A stretch of 64,000 bases of DNA from Methanobrevibacter gottschalkii DSM 11977 (GCF_003814835.1 NZ_RKRG01000005.1:20197-84196); one strand, 5' to 3'. Counted from the first letter of the stretch, positions 34,256-43,605 are shown. The notes: generated by a model not told the origin, from the sequence alone. Program-made: numbers and translations.

Positions 34256-34966
34256 ATGATTTTTGCTGCAATTCTGGCTGGTGGAATAGGATCAAGAATG
34301 GGTGGAACTGACACTCCTAAACAATTTTTAACATTAGGAAATAAACCTGTTATTATTCATACTATTGAAAAATTTGTTATAAATGAAAAAATTGATAAAA
34401 TAATTGTTTTAACACCTAAAAATTTTATTAATCATACAAATCATTTAATTGAGGAATATATTTTGTATAAGGATGACATTATTGTCATTGAAGGTGGCAG
34501 AACAAGAAATGATACATTGATGAATGGTATTGATTATATTAATGAACATTATGGAATAGATGAAGATTCAATTATCCTCACTCACGATTCGGTACGTCCA
34601 TTTGTGACTCATAGGATTATTGAAGATAATATTGATGCTGCAAAAAAATATGGTGCATGTGATACTGTAATTCCTGCTACTGATACTATTGTTGAGAGCA
34701 TCAATGGTAAGACTATTGAAAGCATTCCTGTAAGGGATTATTATTACCAGGGTCAGACACCACAGAGCTTCAATATAAAGAAACTTTTTAATTTAATCAA
34801 TAGTTTAACGGAAGAAGAATCTAATATTCTTACAGATGCGTGTAAAATATTCGCACTTAAAGATGAAGATGTATATCTAGTTGAAGGGGAATTGACAAAT
34901 ATTAAAATCACATACCCCTATGATTTAAAACTAGCAAATACGATACTTGAGGATATTCATGATTAA
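34256..34966 (+). CDS. IspD/TarI-family cytidylyltransferase, probably ribitol-5-phosphate cytidylyltransferase
   Basis: A 236-residue nucleotidyltransferase: N-terminal CTP loop AAILAGGIGSRMGGTDTPKQ (residues 4-23), then HDSVRPFVTHRIIEDNID, DTVIPATDTIVES and GQTPQSFN, all IspD/TarI hallmarks. Archaea make isoprenoids through mevalonate, so an MEP-pathway IspD role is unlikely. The next gene is a TarJ-like dehydrogenase, overlapping by 8 bases, which strongly suggests CDP-ribitol (or CDP-polyol) synthesis for a wall or surface polymer. The start follows GGAG directly after the methyltransferase stop. Confidence 0.8.
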   Translation: MIFAAILAGGIGSRMGGTDTPKQFLTLGNKPVIIHTIEKFVINEKIDKIIVLTPKNFINHTNHLIEEYILYKDDIIVIEGGRTRNDTLMNGIDYINEHYGIDEDSIILTHDSVRPFVTHRIIEDNIDAAKKYGACDTVIPATDTIVESINGKTIESIPVRDYYYQGQTPQSFNIKKLFNLINSLTEEESNILTDACKIFALKDEDVYLVEGELTNIKITYPYDLKLANTILEDIHD

Positions 34967-35975
34967 TATTGTTTATAGATTAAAATCTCCAAAATTTTTT
35001 GAAGAAGCAATTGATGAAATTGAATTAGAAGGGGTTATTGTTAGACCTACTTATCTTTCAATATGTCAGGCAGATCAAAGATACTATCAGGGATCACGTC
35101 CAGCGGAAATACTTGAAAAAAAATTACCTATGGCATTAATTCATGAAGGAATTGGTGAAGTTGTATTTGATGAGTCAGGTAAACTTAAATCTGGAGATAA
35201 AGTTGTTATGATTCCAAACACTCCTGAGGGAAAAGATGTTTATAGGGCTAATTACTCTTATGATTCCAAATTCAGGGGTAGTGGTTTTGATGGGTTTACT
35301 TCTGATTTAATTAAATTACAATCTGATAGGGTTGTTAAAATACCTAATGAGTTTAATCCTCATGTTGCTGCATTTATCGAGTTAATGACAGTATCATATC
35401 AAGGAATTTCCAGATTTAGTGAAATAGCTATCACTCCAAAAGATGTTTTGGGAGTTTGGGGAGATGGAAATTTAGGATTCATTACAGCACTTTTCCTAAA
35501 AGAGAAATTCCCCGAATCTAAAGTGTATGTATTTGGGAAACATTTGGAAAATCTTAATTTGTTCTCATTTGCTGATGGTATTTATCAGATACATAATGTT
35601 CCAAAAGATTTGCTAATTGATCATGCTTTTGAATGTGTAGGTTCAAGCGCATCTCAATCGGCAATTGAACAGATCATAGATTTAATCAATCCGCAAGGAT
35701 CAATAAACTTATTTGGAGTAAGTGAATACCCTATACCTCTGAATACTCGTATGGTTTTAGAAAAAGGATTGACTATTCAGGGAAATAGCCGTTCTGAAAG
35801 AGAAGATTTTGTTGGAGTTGTAGAAACCCTAAAACAAAACCCTAAACTTTTTGAATATTTGGGAAAATTAGTTACAAATATATGTGAAATAAATTCATTG
35901 AATGATTTAAAAGAATCTTTTGATAAAGACTATATCTCTAATTTTGGTAAAACAATTTTAAAATGGGACAAATAA
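34959..35975 (+). CDS. TarJ-like ribulose-5-phosphate reductase (zinc-type alcohol dehydrogenase family)
   Basis: A 338-residue medium-chain dehydrogenase. The N-terminus keeps the Cys and His of the catalytic zinc site (YLSICQADQRYYQGSR, LIHEGIGEVV), and the cofactor-binding region has LGVWGDGNLGFITALF. A late segment, INLFGVSEYPIPL, is typical of TarJ. TarJ reduces ribulose 5-phosphate to ribitol 5-phosphate, the substrate of TarI, so the two coupled genes form a CDP-ribitol module. The ATG at 34959 lies after GAGGATATTC inside the upstream gene; 34947 would be a TTG before the ribosome site. Confidence 0.78.
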   Translation: MINIVYRLKSPKFFEEAIDEIELEGVIVRPTYLSICQADQRYYQGSRPAEILEKKLPMALIHEGIGEVVFDESGKLKSGDKVVMIPNTPEGKDVYRANYSYDSKFRGSGFDGFTSDLIKLQSDRVVKIPNEFNPHVAAFIELMTVSYQGISRFSEIAITPKDVLGVWGDGNLGFITALFLKEKFPESKVYVFGKHLENLNLFSFADGIYQIHNVPKDLLIDHAFECVGSSASQSAIEQIIDLINPQGSINLFGVSEYPIPLNTRMVLEKGLTIQGNSRSEREDFVGVVETLKQNPKLFEYLGKLVTNICEINSLNDLKESFDKDYISNFGKTILKWDK

Positions 35976-36500
35976 TTAATTGAGATTATTAATTATTTTG
36001 AAATATTCTTTTCTAAAATAATTTCTCTCTTCTTTTTTACATATTAATGGCATCATTGATAATGCATATAAATCTTCATTATCAAGTATTTCGCCTTTGA
36101 TGATTTTATTTTTTATTATATTGAGTAAAATTTCTGCAGGATTCTCTTCAACAGCTGCTAATTTTATGCTAAATTCCGCTTCAGATTTAATTTCACATTC
36201 TTTAACACAAATATTAACTGTATTTGGGCAGATTATGTATATTGAAACATATTTGTTGTTTGTTTCATACAATGCTTCTGCAAGTTCAACATATTTTACA
36301 AGTTCATCTTCAGTAAAGTTTGTTAGCTGTAGTTCTAAATCAATAATCTCATCATTTTCAGTAATAAAAATGCTGCCCTCTTGATGGATATGGTTTTCTA
36401 ATTTTAAATTCTGTATAGGAATCTGGCACTTAATTTTCCTTTTATCATTAAAAGTTTCTTGTATAAGTTTTGTTTTCATTAGAAAATCTTGTTTTTTCAT
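35976..36500 (-). CDS. uncharacterised protein, 174 aa
   Basis: A soluble 174-residue protein that I do not recognise. It is rich in acidic residues and Ile, with a conserved-looking C-terminal part (NPAEILLNIIKNKI, then EDLYALSMMPLICKKEERNY). The regular helices near the C-terminus recall the tail of Rpn/PD-(D/E)XK-type proteins, but no nuclease motif is visible, so this is only a hint. It has a good ribosome site (GAGGTTAAAC before ATG). Its stop codon abuts the convergent TarJ-like gene. Confidence 0.6.
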   Translation of the reverse strand: MKKQDFLMKTKLIQETFNDKRKIKCQIPIQNLKLENHIHQEGSIFITENDEIIDLELQLTNFTEDELVKYVELAEALYETNNKYVSIYIICPNTVNICVKECEIKSEAEFSIKLAAVEENPAEILLNIIKNKIIKGEILDNEDLYALSMMPLICKKEERNYFRKEYFKIINNLN

Positions 36501-36502
36501 TG

Positions 36503-36597
36503 TTTAACCTCAATAAATTTTAATTTGCATTGATTATATATAATTTTAAGATTAATAAATCAGTAAGTTATTTTTTAAGATAATTTTATGAGGTTAA
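36503..36597. repeat. distant 10-bp inverted repeat around the leader of the 174-aa gene
   Basis: TTTAACCTCA near 36503 and its exact complement TGAGGTTAAA near 36588 flank about 75 bases. The first copy includes the ribosome site of the minus-strand gene, so pairing in the transcript could hide it. This may be coincidence in AT-rich DNA. Confidence 0.25.
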
Positions 36598-36659
36598 ATC
36601 AATTTTTAAGAAAAAATTCAATTTAATTTTATGGTGTAAATTTTAAAAATAGAATAAAC

Positions 36660-36679
36660 TAAGAGTGCATTAACTCTTA
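36660..36679 (-). terminator. terminator hairpin of the MATE gene
   Basis: TAAGAGT-GCATTA-ACTCTTA forms a 7-bp stem at the end of the MATE transporter gene. The minus-strand sequence past it is T-rich. Confidence 0.5.
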
Positions 36680-38041
36680 ATTTCCAAATTTTGATCTAAT
36701 TCTTCTGACTTCATATCTTGCAAATATGTAATTCAATGTGCTTGCAATTGCCCTTCCTATACATAATCCTAACCAGATTCCTAAAATATCTAAATGGAAT
36801 ATGTACACAAATAAAAAGATTAAAGGAACTACAAATATGATTTCTCTAAGTATGGTAAACATTAAACTATAAATTCCTTTTCCAATCCCTTGATAAAAAA
36901 AGCTTGATGGAATTCCTATGCCTGTTAATATTAATGTTGGACATACTACTTGAAGATATAATGCAATTCCCGGAACTAAATTGGTGGTTTCCGGTGTATA
37001 TGCAAATAATGTAGATAAGGGTGTTGCAAAAATTACTAAAATTAAAGTAATTATAGTTCCTAATATCAAACCAAATTTTGAACCATAAATATGGGTCCGT
37101 GATAAATAATCACCATTCTTAGCACCAAATGCACTTCCAGACACTGCAATAACTGCAGATCCAATAGCTGTAAGTGGCATTATTGCAAATAAATATAATC
37201 TTTGACCAGATGTAAATGTTGCTATTCCATAATCTCCTCCAACTTGAGATATTACGATTAGATAAATGGACATTGCAATCGCCATGATTAGCATATCAAG
37301 TGATGAGGGGATTCCAACTTTTAAAATATCTTTTGTTAAATTCATGTCTAACTTGAATTTTTTAATAGTAACATTAACATAAGTGTCCTTTTTAACTAAA
37401 ATCCAGTATAACATAACTAATGCCGCAATTGATGAACTGGCTATTGTTGCAAGGGATGCTCCTGCTGAACCTAATCCTATTGTGTAAATAAATAACGGAT
37501 CTAATATTGCATTTAATATGACTGTAAGGATTACAACATACATTGCACGTTTCATATCTCCTTCTCCACGAAGGATTCCACTACATCCATTTGAAAACAT
37601 AAATCCTATCAATCCTAAAAATAATGGTGTAGCATATGCTATTGCTTCATTTAATGTTTGTCCACTTGCTCCATAACTTACAAGTAATGGCTTTTGCATC
37701 ATCATGAAAATAATTGTTAAAATGATTGATGCTATTAAAAAAATAAATAATGAATGTGTTGCAGATTTATTTGCCATTTCATGGTTTTTTGCACCAATAA
37801 ATCTTGAAATACTACTTGTTGCTCCGTTTCCAAGTCCAACACTCGCTCCGTTTAACACCATAAATATTGGTGTTACAAATCCAATTCCTGCAATAGCCGT
37901 TGGTCCAAGACCAGCTACCCAAATACCATCAATAATGTTGTATAATGCAGTTAAAATCATTGATATCATAATTGGTATAGCTAATTTTTTTACAGCTATT
38001 TCAGGTTCTCCCCTCATTAATGCTACATTTTTATTAACCAT
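36677..38041 (-). CDS. MATE family multidrug/sodium antiporter
   Basis: A 454-residue membrane protein with 12 hydrophobic segments in two similar halves, the length and layout of MATE exporters. Family signs are GEPEIAVKKLAIPIMISMIL at the N-terminus, AGLGPTAIAGIGFVTPIF in helix 2, and a VGIPSSLDMLIMAI start to the second half. It would expel cationic drugs or metabolites in exchange for Na+ or H+. Only 10 bases separate its ATG from a divergent ORF, so its promoter must lie within that ORF. No clear ribosome site precedes it. Confidence 0.9.
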   Translation of the reverse strand: MVNKNVALMRGEPEIAVKKLAIPIMISMILTALYNIIDGIWVAGLGPTAIAGIGFVTPIFMVLNGASVGLGNGATSSISRFIGAKNHEMANKSATHSLFIFLIASIILTIIFMMMQKPLLVSYGASGQTLNEAIAYATPLFLGLIGFMFSNGCSGILRGEGDMKRAMYVVILTVILNAILDPLFIYTIGLGSAGASLATIASSSIAALVMLYWILVKKDTYVNVTIKKFKLDMNLTKDILKVGIPSSLDMLIMAIAMSIYLIVISQVGGDYGIATFTSGQRLYLFAIMPLTAIGSAVIAVSGSAFGAKNGDYLSRTHIYGSKFGLILGTIITLILVIFATPLSTLFAYTPETTNLVPGIALYLQVVCPTLILTGIGIPSSFFYQGIGKGIYSLMFTILREIIFVVPLIFLFVYIFHLDILGIWLGLCIGRAIASTLNYIFARYEVRRIRSKFGN

Positions 38042-38051
38042 AATTTTAATA

Positions 38052-38417
38052 TTGGTTATTATTATATTTATTAATGGTGATACTGTGGATTATGAAAATA
38101 TAATTAAGGAAAATTTTCCAAATTATAATGTTGAAGTCATAACGCCAAATATTTTCGAATTGGAAAAATTAATTGAATACATTACGGACGATATCTTAAT
38201 TTATAAACCCTATTCTATTTTTGTATACAGACATTTAATCAGATTCATGATGAATATCGGTCTTAAAGGCAAAATTTATTATTTGGATGGTTTTTCTGAT
38301 GAAGAACTAAAATCGATTCATGGCGGTCTTTTAAAATTCACGTGGGCACATGATGTTAAAATTAAGTTATTTGAAAATGCAGACCCTGATAGGGAAATTC
38401 TAGGTTTGGAAAAATAA
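38052..38417 (+). CDS. uncharacterised protein, about 121 aa, divergent to the MATE gene
   Basis: A soluble protein of about 121 residues starting at a TTG, beginning with a Rossmann-like strand (VIIIFINGDTVDYENI) and continuing through a mixed alpha/beta pattern with conserved-looking GKIYYLDGFSDEELKSIHG. The longer open frame extends into the MATE gene as an antisense shadow, so the N-terminal boundary is a judgement. There is no obvious promoter space, hence it may be leaderless, transcribed from within the MATE gene, or a remnant. The function is unknown. A shared hairpin ends it. Confidence 0.5.
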   Translation: MVIIIFINGDTVDYENIIKENFPNYNVEVITPNIFELEKLIEYITDDILIYKPYSIFVYRHLIRFMMNIGLKGKIYYLDGFSDEELKSIHGGLLKFTWAHDVKIKLFENADPDREILGLEK

Positions 38418-38420
38418 AAG

Positions 38421-38443
38421 TAGAAGTTAGTAATTAACTTCTA
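38421..38443. terminator. bidirectional terminator between convergent genes
   Basis: TAGAAGTTA-GTAAT-TAACTTCTA is a perfect 9-bp stem, four bases after one stop codon and overlapping the other (the YhgE/Pip gene). Confidence 0.65.
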
Positions 38444-40276
38444 AAATAATCCACTTTCTTTTAAACGTTCTTCAAAGTATTTTGAGGATTTATCTGCTTT
38501 CTGTTTAATAAGTGCAGCCACAATAATGGTAACTATTCCAATCGATACAAGAACAACTAATGCTGGAAGGTAATTAGACCAAACAACACCTAATTGTGCT
38601 TCACGTATCAATGTAATAGCATATGTCATTGGCAAGTACGGATATAATGTTTGGAAGAAATCTTGCATAATTTCAATTGGGTAAATTCCTCCAGTTCCAG
38701 ATATTTGAAGCACTAAAAGTATTACTCCTATTCCTTTTCCCACTTGTCCTAATGCAGATATGATGGAATATACTAAAATCATAAATATTACCGATACCAG
38801 TATTGCAGAGAATATAAATAATGGTGAATTACTTATATAAATGCCTAAGATATAAGCCCCACTTATAGTAACTGCCGCCTGGAGCATGCTCATTACTACA
38901 AACAGTATAACTTTACCAAAGTACATTTCAACGGGTTTGTATTTTGTCCCTTGACTGGTTCCCGGTGTGATCATTACACAAGTAATAATAGCACCAACCC
39001 ACATTGATAATACGATATAGAAAGGAGCTACATTGGATCCGTAATCTGGTACTGAGAATACTTCCTGCCTATCTAATTTTATTGGGGAGTAGAAATAATC
39101 TCCAAGTTCAGTTTCATTGATTCCAGTAATGCTTGAAAGTGAATTTGCAGATGAACTTAGAGCTCCAGCAGCTGAGAACAATGCTTGTGATGCAGAACCT
39201 GAAAGCATTTGAGCACCTGCTGCAAGGCTTAATGATCCTTTTGCAAGTTCAACAGAACCTCCAGCTACTTGATTTGCACCACCCGCAACATTGCTAGCAC
39301 CATTAGCCAATTTCGATGAACTATCTGCAAGTTTTACAGAACCATCGGCTAATTGGGATGAACCTTTAGCTAATTCTCCGCTTCCATTTGCAAGTTTAAT
39401 ATTGCCTTCAACATATTGTTTCATAGGTTCTGGAAGTGTTGATGGATCTACCTGTGATTGTATTTGTTGTGATCCTTTTTCTAAGTCACTAGCACTCTGT
39501 TTAATTGATGCTGATCCTTGCTTAACATCACTTGCACCATTGTTAATTGCAGATGAACCTTGCTGAACTTGATTAGCACCACTTTGCACTTGGCTTGCTC
39601 CATTTTGAACATCACTCACTCCAGAGGATACTTGTCCTGCACCGGAAGATATTTTTGCAGCACCTGCAGAAAGCTGGCTTCCACCACTGTATAACTGACC
39701 TGCACCAGATGAAAGACCATCTTTTAAATCTCCGAGTTTTCCGTAAGCTGCAAGGTTTATAATCTGAACAATTTTTGCATTAACTGTAGTATAAACTGTA
39801 TTTGCACCTGTGTCCGTTAATTTTGTAGCTACTGGATTTGATTTGATATTCACAAGGTATTCAAGTTCCGCTTGTTTTGGATTATCAGATGTAATGGATG
39901 CTATATTTTCACTCAGATTTTTAGGTATTATAATGCCTGCATAATAATCCCCATCATGAACCCCTTTCCGCAGTTCATCTTCAGTTACAAACTTCCAATC
40001 GAATTTAGTATTATTTTTCAAATCTTTAACAATTTCATTTCCAACATTTAAATATGTACCTTCAAATGTTGATCCGTTATCTAAGTTAGCTATTGCAAAT
40101 TCTACTTCATTAGTATTTTCATATGGATTCCAACATGCTTGGATATTCAGAAGAGCATAAAGTGAAGGTAGAATAATTATTGCAATTAATACAATTGTCA
40201 CTATGGGATTTGAAAATGACGCTTTAAAATCATGCTTTATGATTTCAACAATGTTACCAAAATTTATTTTACTCAT
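38441..40276 (-). CDS. YhgE/Pip domain membrane protein (ABC-2-type), with heptad Gly/Ser repeats
   Basis: A 611-residue protein: one N-terminal transmembrane helix, an extracytoplasmic domain, a long repeat region of about residues 200-350 built from SxGxxQLxxGAxxV-type units, and five C-terminal helices of the ABC-2/YhgE type (from MWVGAIITCVMITPG onward). The layout matches YhgE/Pip proteins, which include phage-infection and type VII-like secretion accessory proteins in bacteria. In an archaeon the role is unknown, possibly export or wall contact. The ATG at 40276 follows GAGGTTTAAA; an upstream ATG at 40288 lies before that site. Confidence 0.85.
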   Translation of the reverse strand: MSKINFGNIVEIIKHDFKASFSNPIVTIVLIAIIILPSLYALLNIQACWNPYENTNEVEFAIANLDNGSTFEGTYLNVGNEIVKDLKNNTKFDWKFVTEDELRKGVHDGDYYAGIIIPKNLSENIASITSDNPKQAELEYLVNIKSNPVATKLTDTGANTVYTTVNAKIVQIINLAAYGKLGDLKDGLSSGAGQLYSGGSQLSAGAAKISSGAGQVSSGVSDVQNGASQVQSGANQVQQGSSAINNGASDVKQGSASIKQSASDLEKGSQQIQSQVDPSTLPEPMKQYVEGNIKLANGSGELAKGSSQLADGSVKLADSSSKLANGASNVAGGANQVAGGSVELAKGSLSLAAGAQMLSGSASQALFSAAGALSSSANSLSSITGINETELGDYFYSPIKLDRQEVFSVPDYGSNVAPFYIVLSMWVGAIITCVMITPGTSQGTKYKPVEMYFGKVILFVVMSMLQAAVTISGAYILGIYISNSPLFIFSAILVSVIFMILVYSIISALGQVGKGIGVILLVLQISGTGGIYPIEIMQDFFQTLYPYLPMTYAITLIREAQLGVVWSNYLPALVVLVSIGIVTIIVAALIKQKADKSSKYFEERLKESGLF

Positions 40277-40643
40277 TTTAAACCTCATTTCTAATGTAAT
40301 AATTCGTAGGTCACTTTATATTTACAAGTTTTGGGTTATTCCTAGATTATATGAAATATTAATCCTTTAATTGTTTTATTTTCTAATTTTTTGTAATCAG
40401 AATGCTTTTTTGTGTTAATTAAACTTTTTTAACATTTGATTTCAATTTTATGCAATTTAAATTCCCAAGTTTCCTTAAAATATTAGTTAAATACTAATTC
40501 AATACTCAACTATTAACCTATGATATATATTTAGATTAAAAGTATATAAAATAGTATTCATAAACTGAAATTTCTTTTATTTTTTCTTATTCTGCAAAAT
40601 ATTCATTTGAATTCTGGCATTGATATGAGAATAGCTAATTAGC
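40277..40643. other. intergenic region, no gene seen
   Basis: A 367-bp AT-rich stretch between two minus-strand genes. It presumably holds the promoter of the YhgE-like gene. ATTAGT-TAAAT-ACTAAT (near 40484) is a short inverted repeat and AGCTAATTAGCT (near 40633) a perfect palindrome close to the end of the next gene. I see no ORF or RNA gene. Confidence 0.4.
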
Positions 40644-40811
40644 TTATAATTGGAAAAATTCATCACAGTATTCACAGTAGTAGTTGTAATTGCCCATACA
40701 ACTATTTCCAATGATTATTTCATTTTCTAATGACTCAATAGCTAATTCAGTTGTTGGTTCACCATGAAAAACCTTCTTTAATTCTCTCATACATTTTGGA
40801 CAAAATTTCAT
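40644..40811 (-). CDS. small zinc-ribbon protein, 55 aa
   Basis: A 55-residue protein with two CxxC pairs, one at the N-terminus (MKFCPKCMREL) and one near the C-terminus (YYCEYCDEFFQL), the pattern of a zinc ribbon. An ATG 12 codons upstream (40847) is possible, but the zinc-ribbon start at 40811 is more typical. Neither has a clear ribosome site. It is isolated, and the role is unknown, perhaps nucleic-acid or protein binding. Confidence 0.55.
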   Translation of the reverse strand: MKFCPKCMRELKKVFHGEPTTELAIESLENEIIIGNSCMGNYNYYCEYCDEFFQL

Positions 40812-41027
40812 ATTAATGTCTTTTTCATTACTCAATATTAAATTCATGTTTGATAAGAAACTTAAAATGATTTTTGGCTATTTTTATAATAAATGTAGGC
40901 AAAACATTAAATTAACTAAAATATATAATAATTATAAGATAAATTATATGGTTCCTTAATCGGAATTTTAATTGTTACCTTTGGCAATTTTTAAAGTATT
41001 GCTAATGATATATTAAAAGGTGTTTAT

Positions 41028-41954
41028 GTGAGTGAACAAAAATTAGAAGTTTTCAATGTTTTAAATTTTTTAGATAATGGCTATGAGATTGATGATATTT
41101 TAAATGAAGGTAAATTCGGAACTTTTCCTTCAGCACAGGACTGTATTAAATACATGATTGATGAAGGATATCTCAAAGGTGAATTTAATGCTGCAATTCA
41201 TAATGATGGCAAATCATTAACTGCAGAAGAGGTATCTAAAAAATATACAGTTGCTGAATTGAAAGATCTTTTAAGAGAAAATGGTTTGAAAGTTTCAGGT
41301 AAAAAACAGGAACTTGTTGAAAGACTTTTACCTGCATTAAGTGGTGAAATTACAGTAGAGCCAGATAATGGGGAATCTGTTGATTTAGCATTAACTGATA
41401 AAGCACAAGAATTCTTAAATGAAAATGATTGGATGGATTTATATATGTTCGCACTTGTTGCATTCAGGTTTGAGGATTATGAAACCTACAGAAAAAATTC
41501 ATCAGAAGACAATATTCAGACTGCTTTAAAATTCTGTGATGAAATTATTTCAAGAGCATTAATCGCTAATCAATTTTTAGTATTCATCGATGCATTATCT
41601 GCTAAAGCTCATGTTTATGCTTATGATAAAGATTATGAATCTTTCTTAGATTATGATTTACAACGTTTCATTTTAGGATTAAATCCTATAGTAATGGATT
41701 CACAAACTTATGCTAATTATGATGCTATTAATTATGCAAATGTAATTAATTTAAAGAATGTAATTGAACAACTTGATTTAGGTAGTTTAAAGAAAAGATT
41801 TGATAAAATATGGGATAAGTCTAATATTAAAAGTATTACTGTGCCTAAAAAGACTTGTTATAAAATTTTACAGAAAGCTTTGGCCGGTTCAGATGTTGAA
41901 GAGCTCAATTTTAATGTAACTCAAAAATATTTTGTTAGGAAATTTGGAGTTTAA
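41028..41954 (+). CDS. SAP domain-containing protein
   Basis: A 308-residue protein starting at GTG after AAAGGTG. Residues about 72-106 form a SAP motif (YTVAELKDLLRENGLKVSG then KKQELVERLL), a helix-extension-helix that usually binds AT-rich DNA or RNA. The rest is helical (about 125-300) and not recognised. The tandem FxxALVAFRFEDY region looks like a dedicated archaeal domain. The next gene follows after two bases, so it is co-transcribed with a membrane protein. A chromatin- or nucleic-acid-binding role is inferred from SAP only. Confidence 0.75.
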   Translation: MSEQKLEVFNVLNFLDNGYEIDDILNEGKFGTFPSAQDCIKYMIDEGYLKGEFNAAIHNDGKSLTAEEVSKKYTVAELKDLLRENGLKVSGKKQELVERLLPALSGEITVEPDNGESVDLALTDKAQEFLNENDWMDLYMFALVAFRFEDYETYRKNSSEDNIQTALKFCDEIISRALIANQFLVFIDALSAKAHVYAYDKDYESFLDYDLQRFILGLNPIVMDSQTYANYDAINYANVINLKNVIEQLDLGSLKKRFDKIWDKSNIKSITVPKKTCYKILQKALAGSDVEELNFNVTQKYFVRKFGV

Positions 41955-41956
41955 GT

Positions 41957-42547
41957 ATGAGAAATAAAGTTGCTGGAATTGTCTTTATTGTTGGTAGTTT
42001 GTATTATGTTCTAGCTGAAGCCGTTTCTGCAACTTTCTTTAATGCTTCTTTATTTAATACTTATTCTTTTCATACCATTTCCGAACTTGGAATCCCTAAT
42101 GTAAATTCCCCTTTGTTTTGGTTAATGAATTCTGCGTTTATTTTAATTGGTTTGACACTTATTTTTGGTAATTTTTATAAATTTAAAGATTTTTTAGTTA
42201 AAAATAGGATTATAATCTATATTTTAACACTAATGACCTCAACTGGAGTCATTATGGTTGGTTGGATTCATGGGGGAAATCCATTTACTTTAGGTTATCA
42301 TATGTTAGGTGCTATGATGGCTATTTTTGGTGGTAATGTTCTTCTGATTGTTATTTCAAGATCCATGTCTGAATATTCTAAATTTCAAAAAACTACATTG
42401 GTTCTAGGAATATTTGGTTTAGCTGTATTTTGGATTATGTTTTTCAATATGGAAAGTATTTACATGCCGGTTTTTGAAAGACTTTCAGTTTATACAATGA
42501 TTATCTGGTGTTTTTTAACTGGTTGTTATATAATTTCTAGAGAGTAA
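41957..42547 (+). CDS. DUF998-like integral membrane protein
   Basis: A 196-residue membrane protein with six hydrophobic segments. Early residues VAGIVFIVGSLYYVLAEAVS and the SFHTISELG motif, then GAMMAIFGGN, fit the DUF998 family (HTISELG being its common mark). The biochemical role is unknown. It sits two bases after the SAP-domain gene and starts after GGAG. Confidence 0.72.
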   Translation: MRNKVAGIVFIVGSLYYVLAEAVSATFFNASLFNTYSFHTISELGIPNVNSPLFWLMNSAFILIGLTLIFGNFYKFKDFLVKNRIIIYILTLMTSTGVIMVGWIHGGNPFTLGYHMLGAMMAIFGGNVLLIVISRSMSEYSKFQKTTLVLGIFGLAVFWIMFFNMESIYMPVFERLSVYTMIIWCFLTGCYIISRE

Positions 42548-42671
42548 TCATTGTCTATTTTTCCTGATATCTGATAATTTATATCGGCCATATTGTGATT
42601 TTTTAATTCAAACAATTTCATTTATAAAAGTTTATATAGTTTTTAATTTAACTATAATTAAAGGTGATATT

Positions 42672-42920
42672 ATGACAAACTTAGATAAATCTGTTGAAGA
42701 AGAAATTTTAGCAATCATTGAAAAATATCAAAAAGAAGATACTAAACTTTTGAATTATCTTATTACTGATGATGAAATTACCTTTTTCTCACCATTAGCA
42801 AATGGTAATTCAATTACTGCAGAAGACTTACACAAAGTTGCAGATATTTTAAAAGGAACATTTAAAGGAATGCAAATTGTTAATCAAGAATACAGATTTA
42901 CTTTCGAAATCGGTTTATAA
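42672..42920 (+). CDS. small conserved-looking protein, 82 aa, unknown
   Basis: An 82-residue acidic alpha/beta protein with its own promoter-like region (AGTTTATATAG near 42629) and an AAAGGTGAT ribosome site. The ITAEDLHKVADILKG segment looks like a helix of a compact domain. I do not recognise the family. It ends eight bases before a convergent gene, where a GGGG-rich junction gives a weak hairpin. Confidence 0.6.
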   Translation: MTNLDKSVEEEILAIIEKYQKEDTKLLNYLITDDEITFFSPLANGNSITAEDLHKVADILKGTFKGMQIVNQEYRFTFEIGL

Positions 42921-42927
42921 TTGGGGT

Positions 42928-43605
42928 TTATAATCTCCCCAAATATTTTTTTGTAAGTTTGCATTCATACATACACTTTGTGCAGCCTAAACCATTCTTA
43001 TATTGCTCAACAATATATTCTCTACATTTTCCGATATCGATAATGTCATTTCTATTTAATTTAGTATTCCATTTTTGAGGATTAATGGCACCAACAGGGC
43101 AGGCTTTTTGACAATTTTCACAGTCATCACATTGTGAATCTGTAATTTGTGTTCCGAATGTAAGTGGCATATTAGTCAATATTCCGCCCAATACAACGGC
43201 AGATCCATAATCTGGAGTAACAAAAAGTGCAGAACGACCAATCCAACCAAGCCCGGATTTAGTGGCTATTGTCTTATAAGGCAATATACTTAATAATCTT
43301 TTCATATCGCACTCATTTCTACTCATTGTAAGAGCAAATGCATCATATCCGTGATTTTTGATGTACTTTTCACCTTTAATGGAAATTTCAGTTAATCTGT
43401 CTATTAGTGAATGAAAACAAGACCAATAAGACTCATAATCTTCATTTTCTATGTAAATCATTGCTTTTTTAGGAATTTTTAAAACAAGACTAATTCCATA
43501 AGGCAAATCTATGAATCCCTCAGCTAATCCATCAACATTGGCAAATCCTACTTTGCTTGCACCTTTTTTTATAAGAAAATTTTTAAGATCATTATCCTCA
43601 GACAT
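42928..43605 (-). CDS. 4Fe-4S double-cluster protein, epoxyqueuosine-reductase-like
   Basis: A 225-residue protein related to QueG: the N-terminus SKVGFANVDGL, a central SGLGWIGRSALFVTPDYGSAV and a C-terminal pair of cluster motifs, CDDCENCQKACP and CTKCMYECK. QueG is longer and cobalamin-dependent, and archaea use archaeosine rather than queuosine, so a short relative of unknown electron-transfer function is the safer call. It is a single minus-strand gene starting at 43605. Confidence 0.75.
   Translation of the reverse strand: MSEDNDLKNFLIKKGASKVGFANVDGLAEGFIDLPYGISLVLKIPKKAMIYIENEDYESYWSCFHSLIDRLTEISIKGEKYIKNHGYDAFALTMSRNECDMKRLLSILPYKTIATKSGLGWIGRSALFVTPDYGSAVVLGGILTNMPLTFGTQITDSQCDDCENCQKACPVGAINPQKWNTKLNRNDIIDIGKCREYIVEQYKNGLGCTKCMYECKLTKKYLGRL

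Noticed and set aside
37704..38051. 5' extension of the divergent ORF into the MATE gene
   Set aside because: It is an antisense shadow of the MATE coding sequence; only the part after 38052 has a protein-like character.
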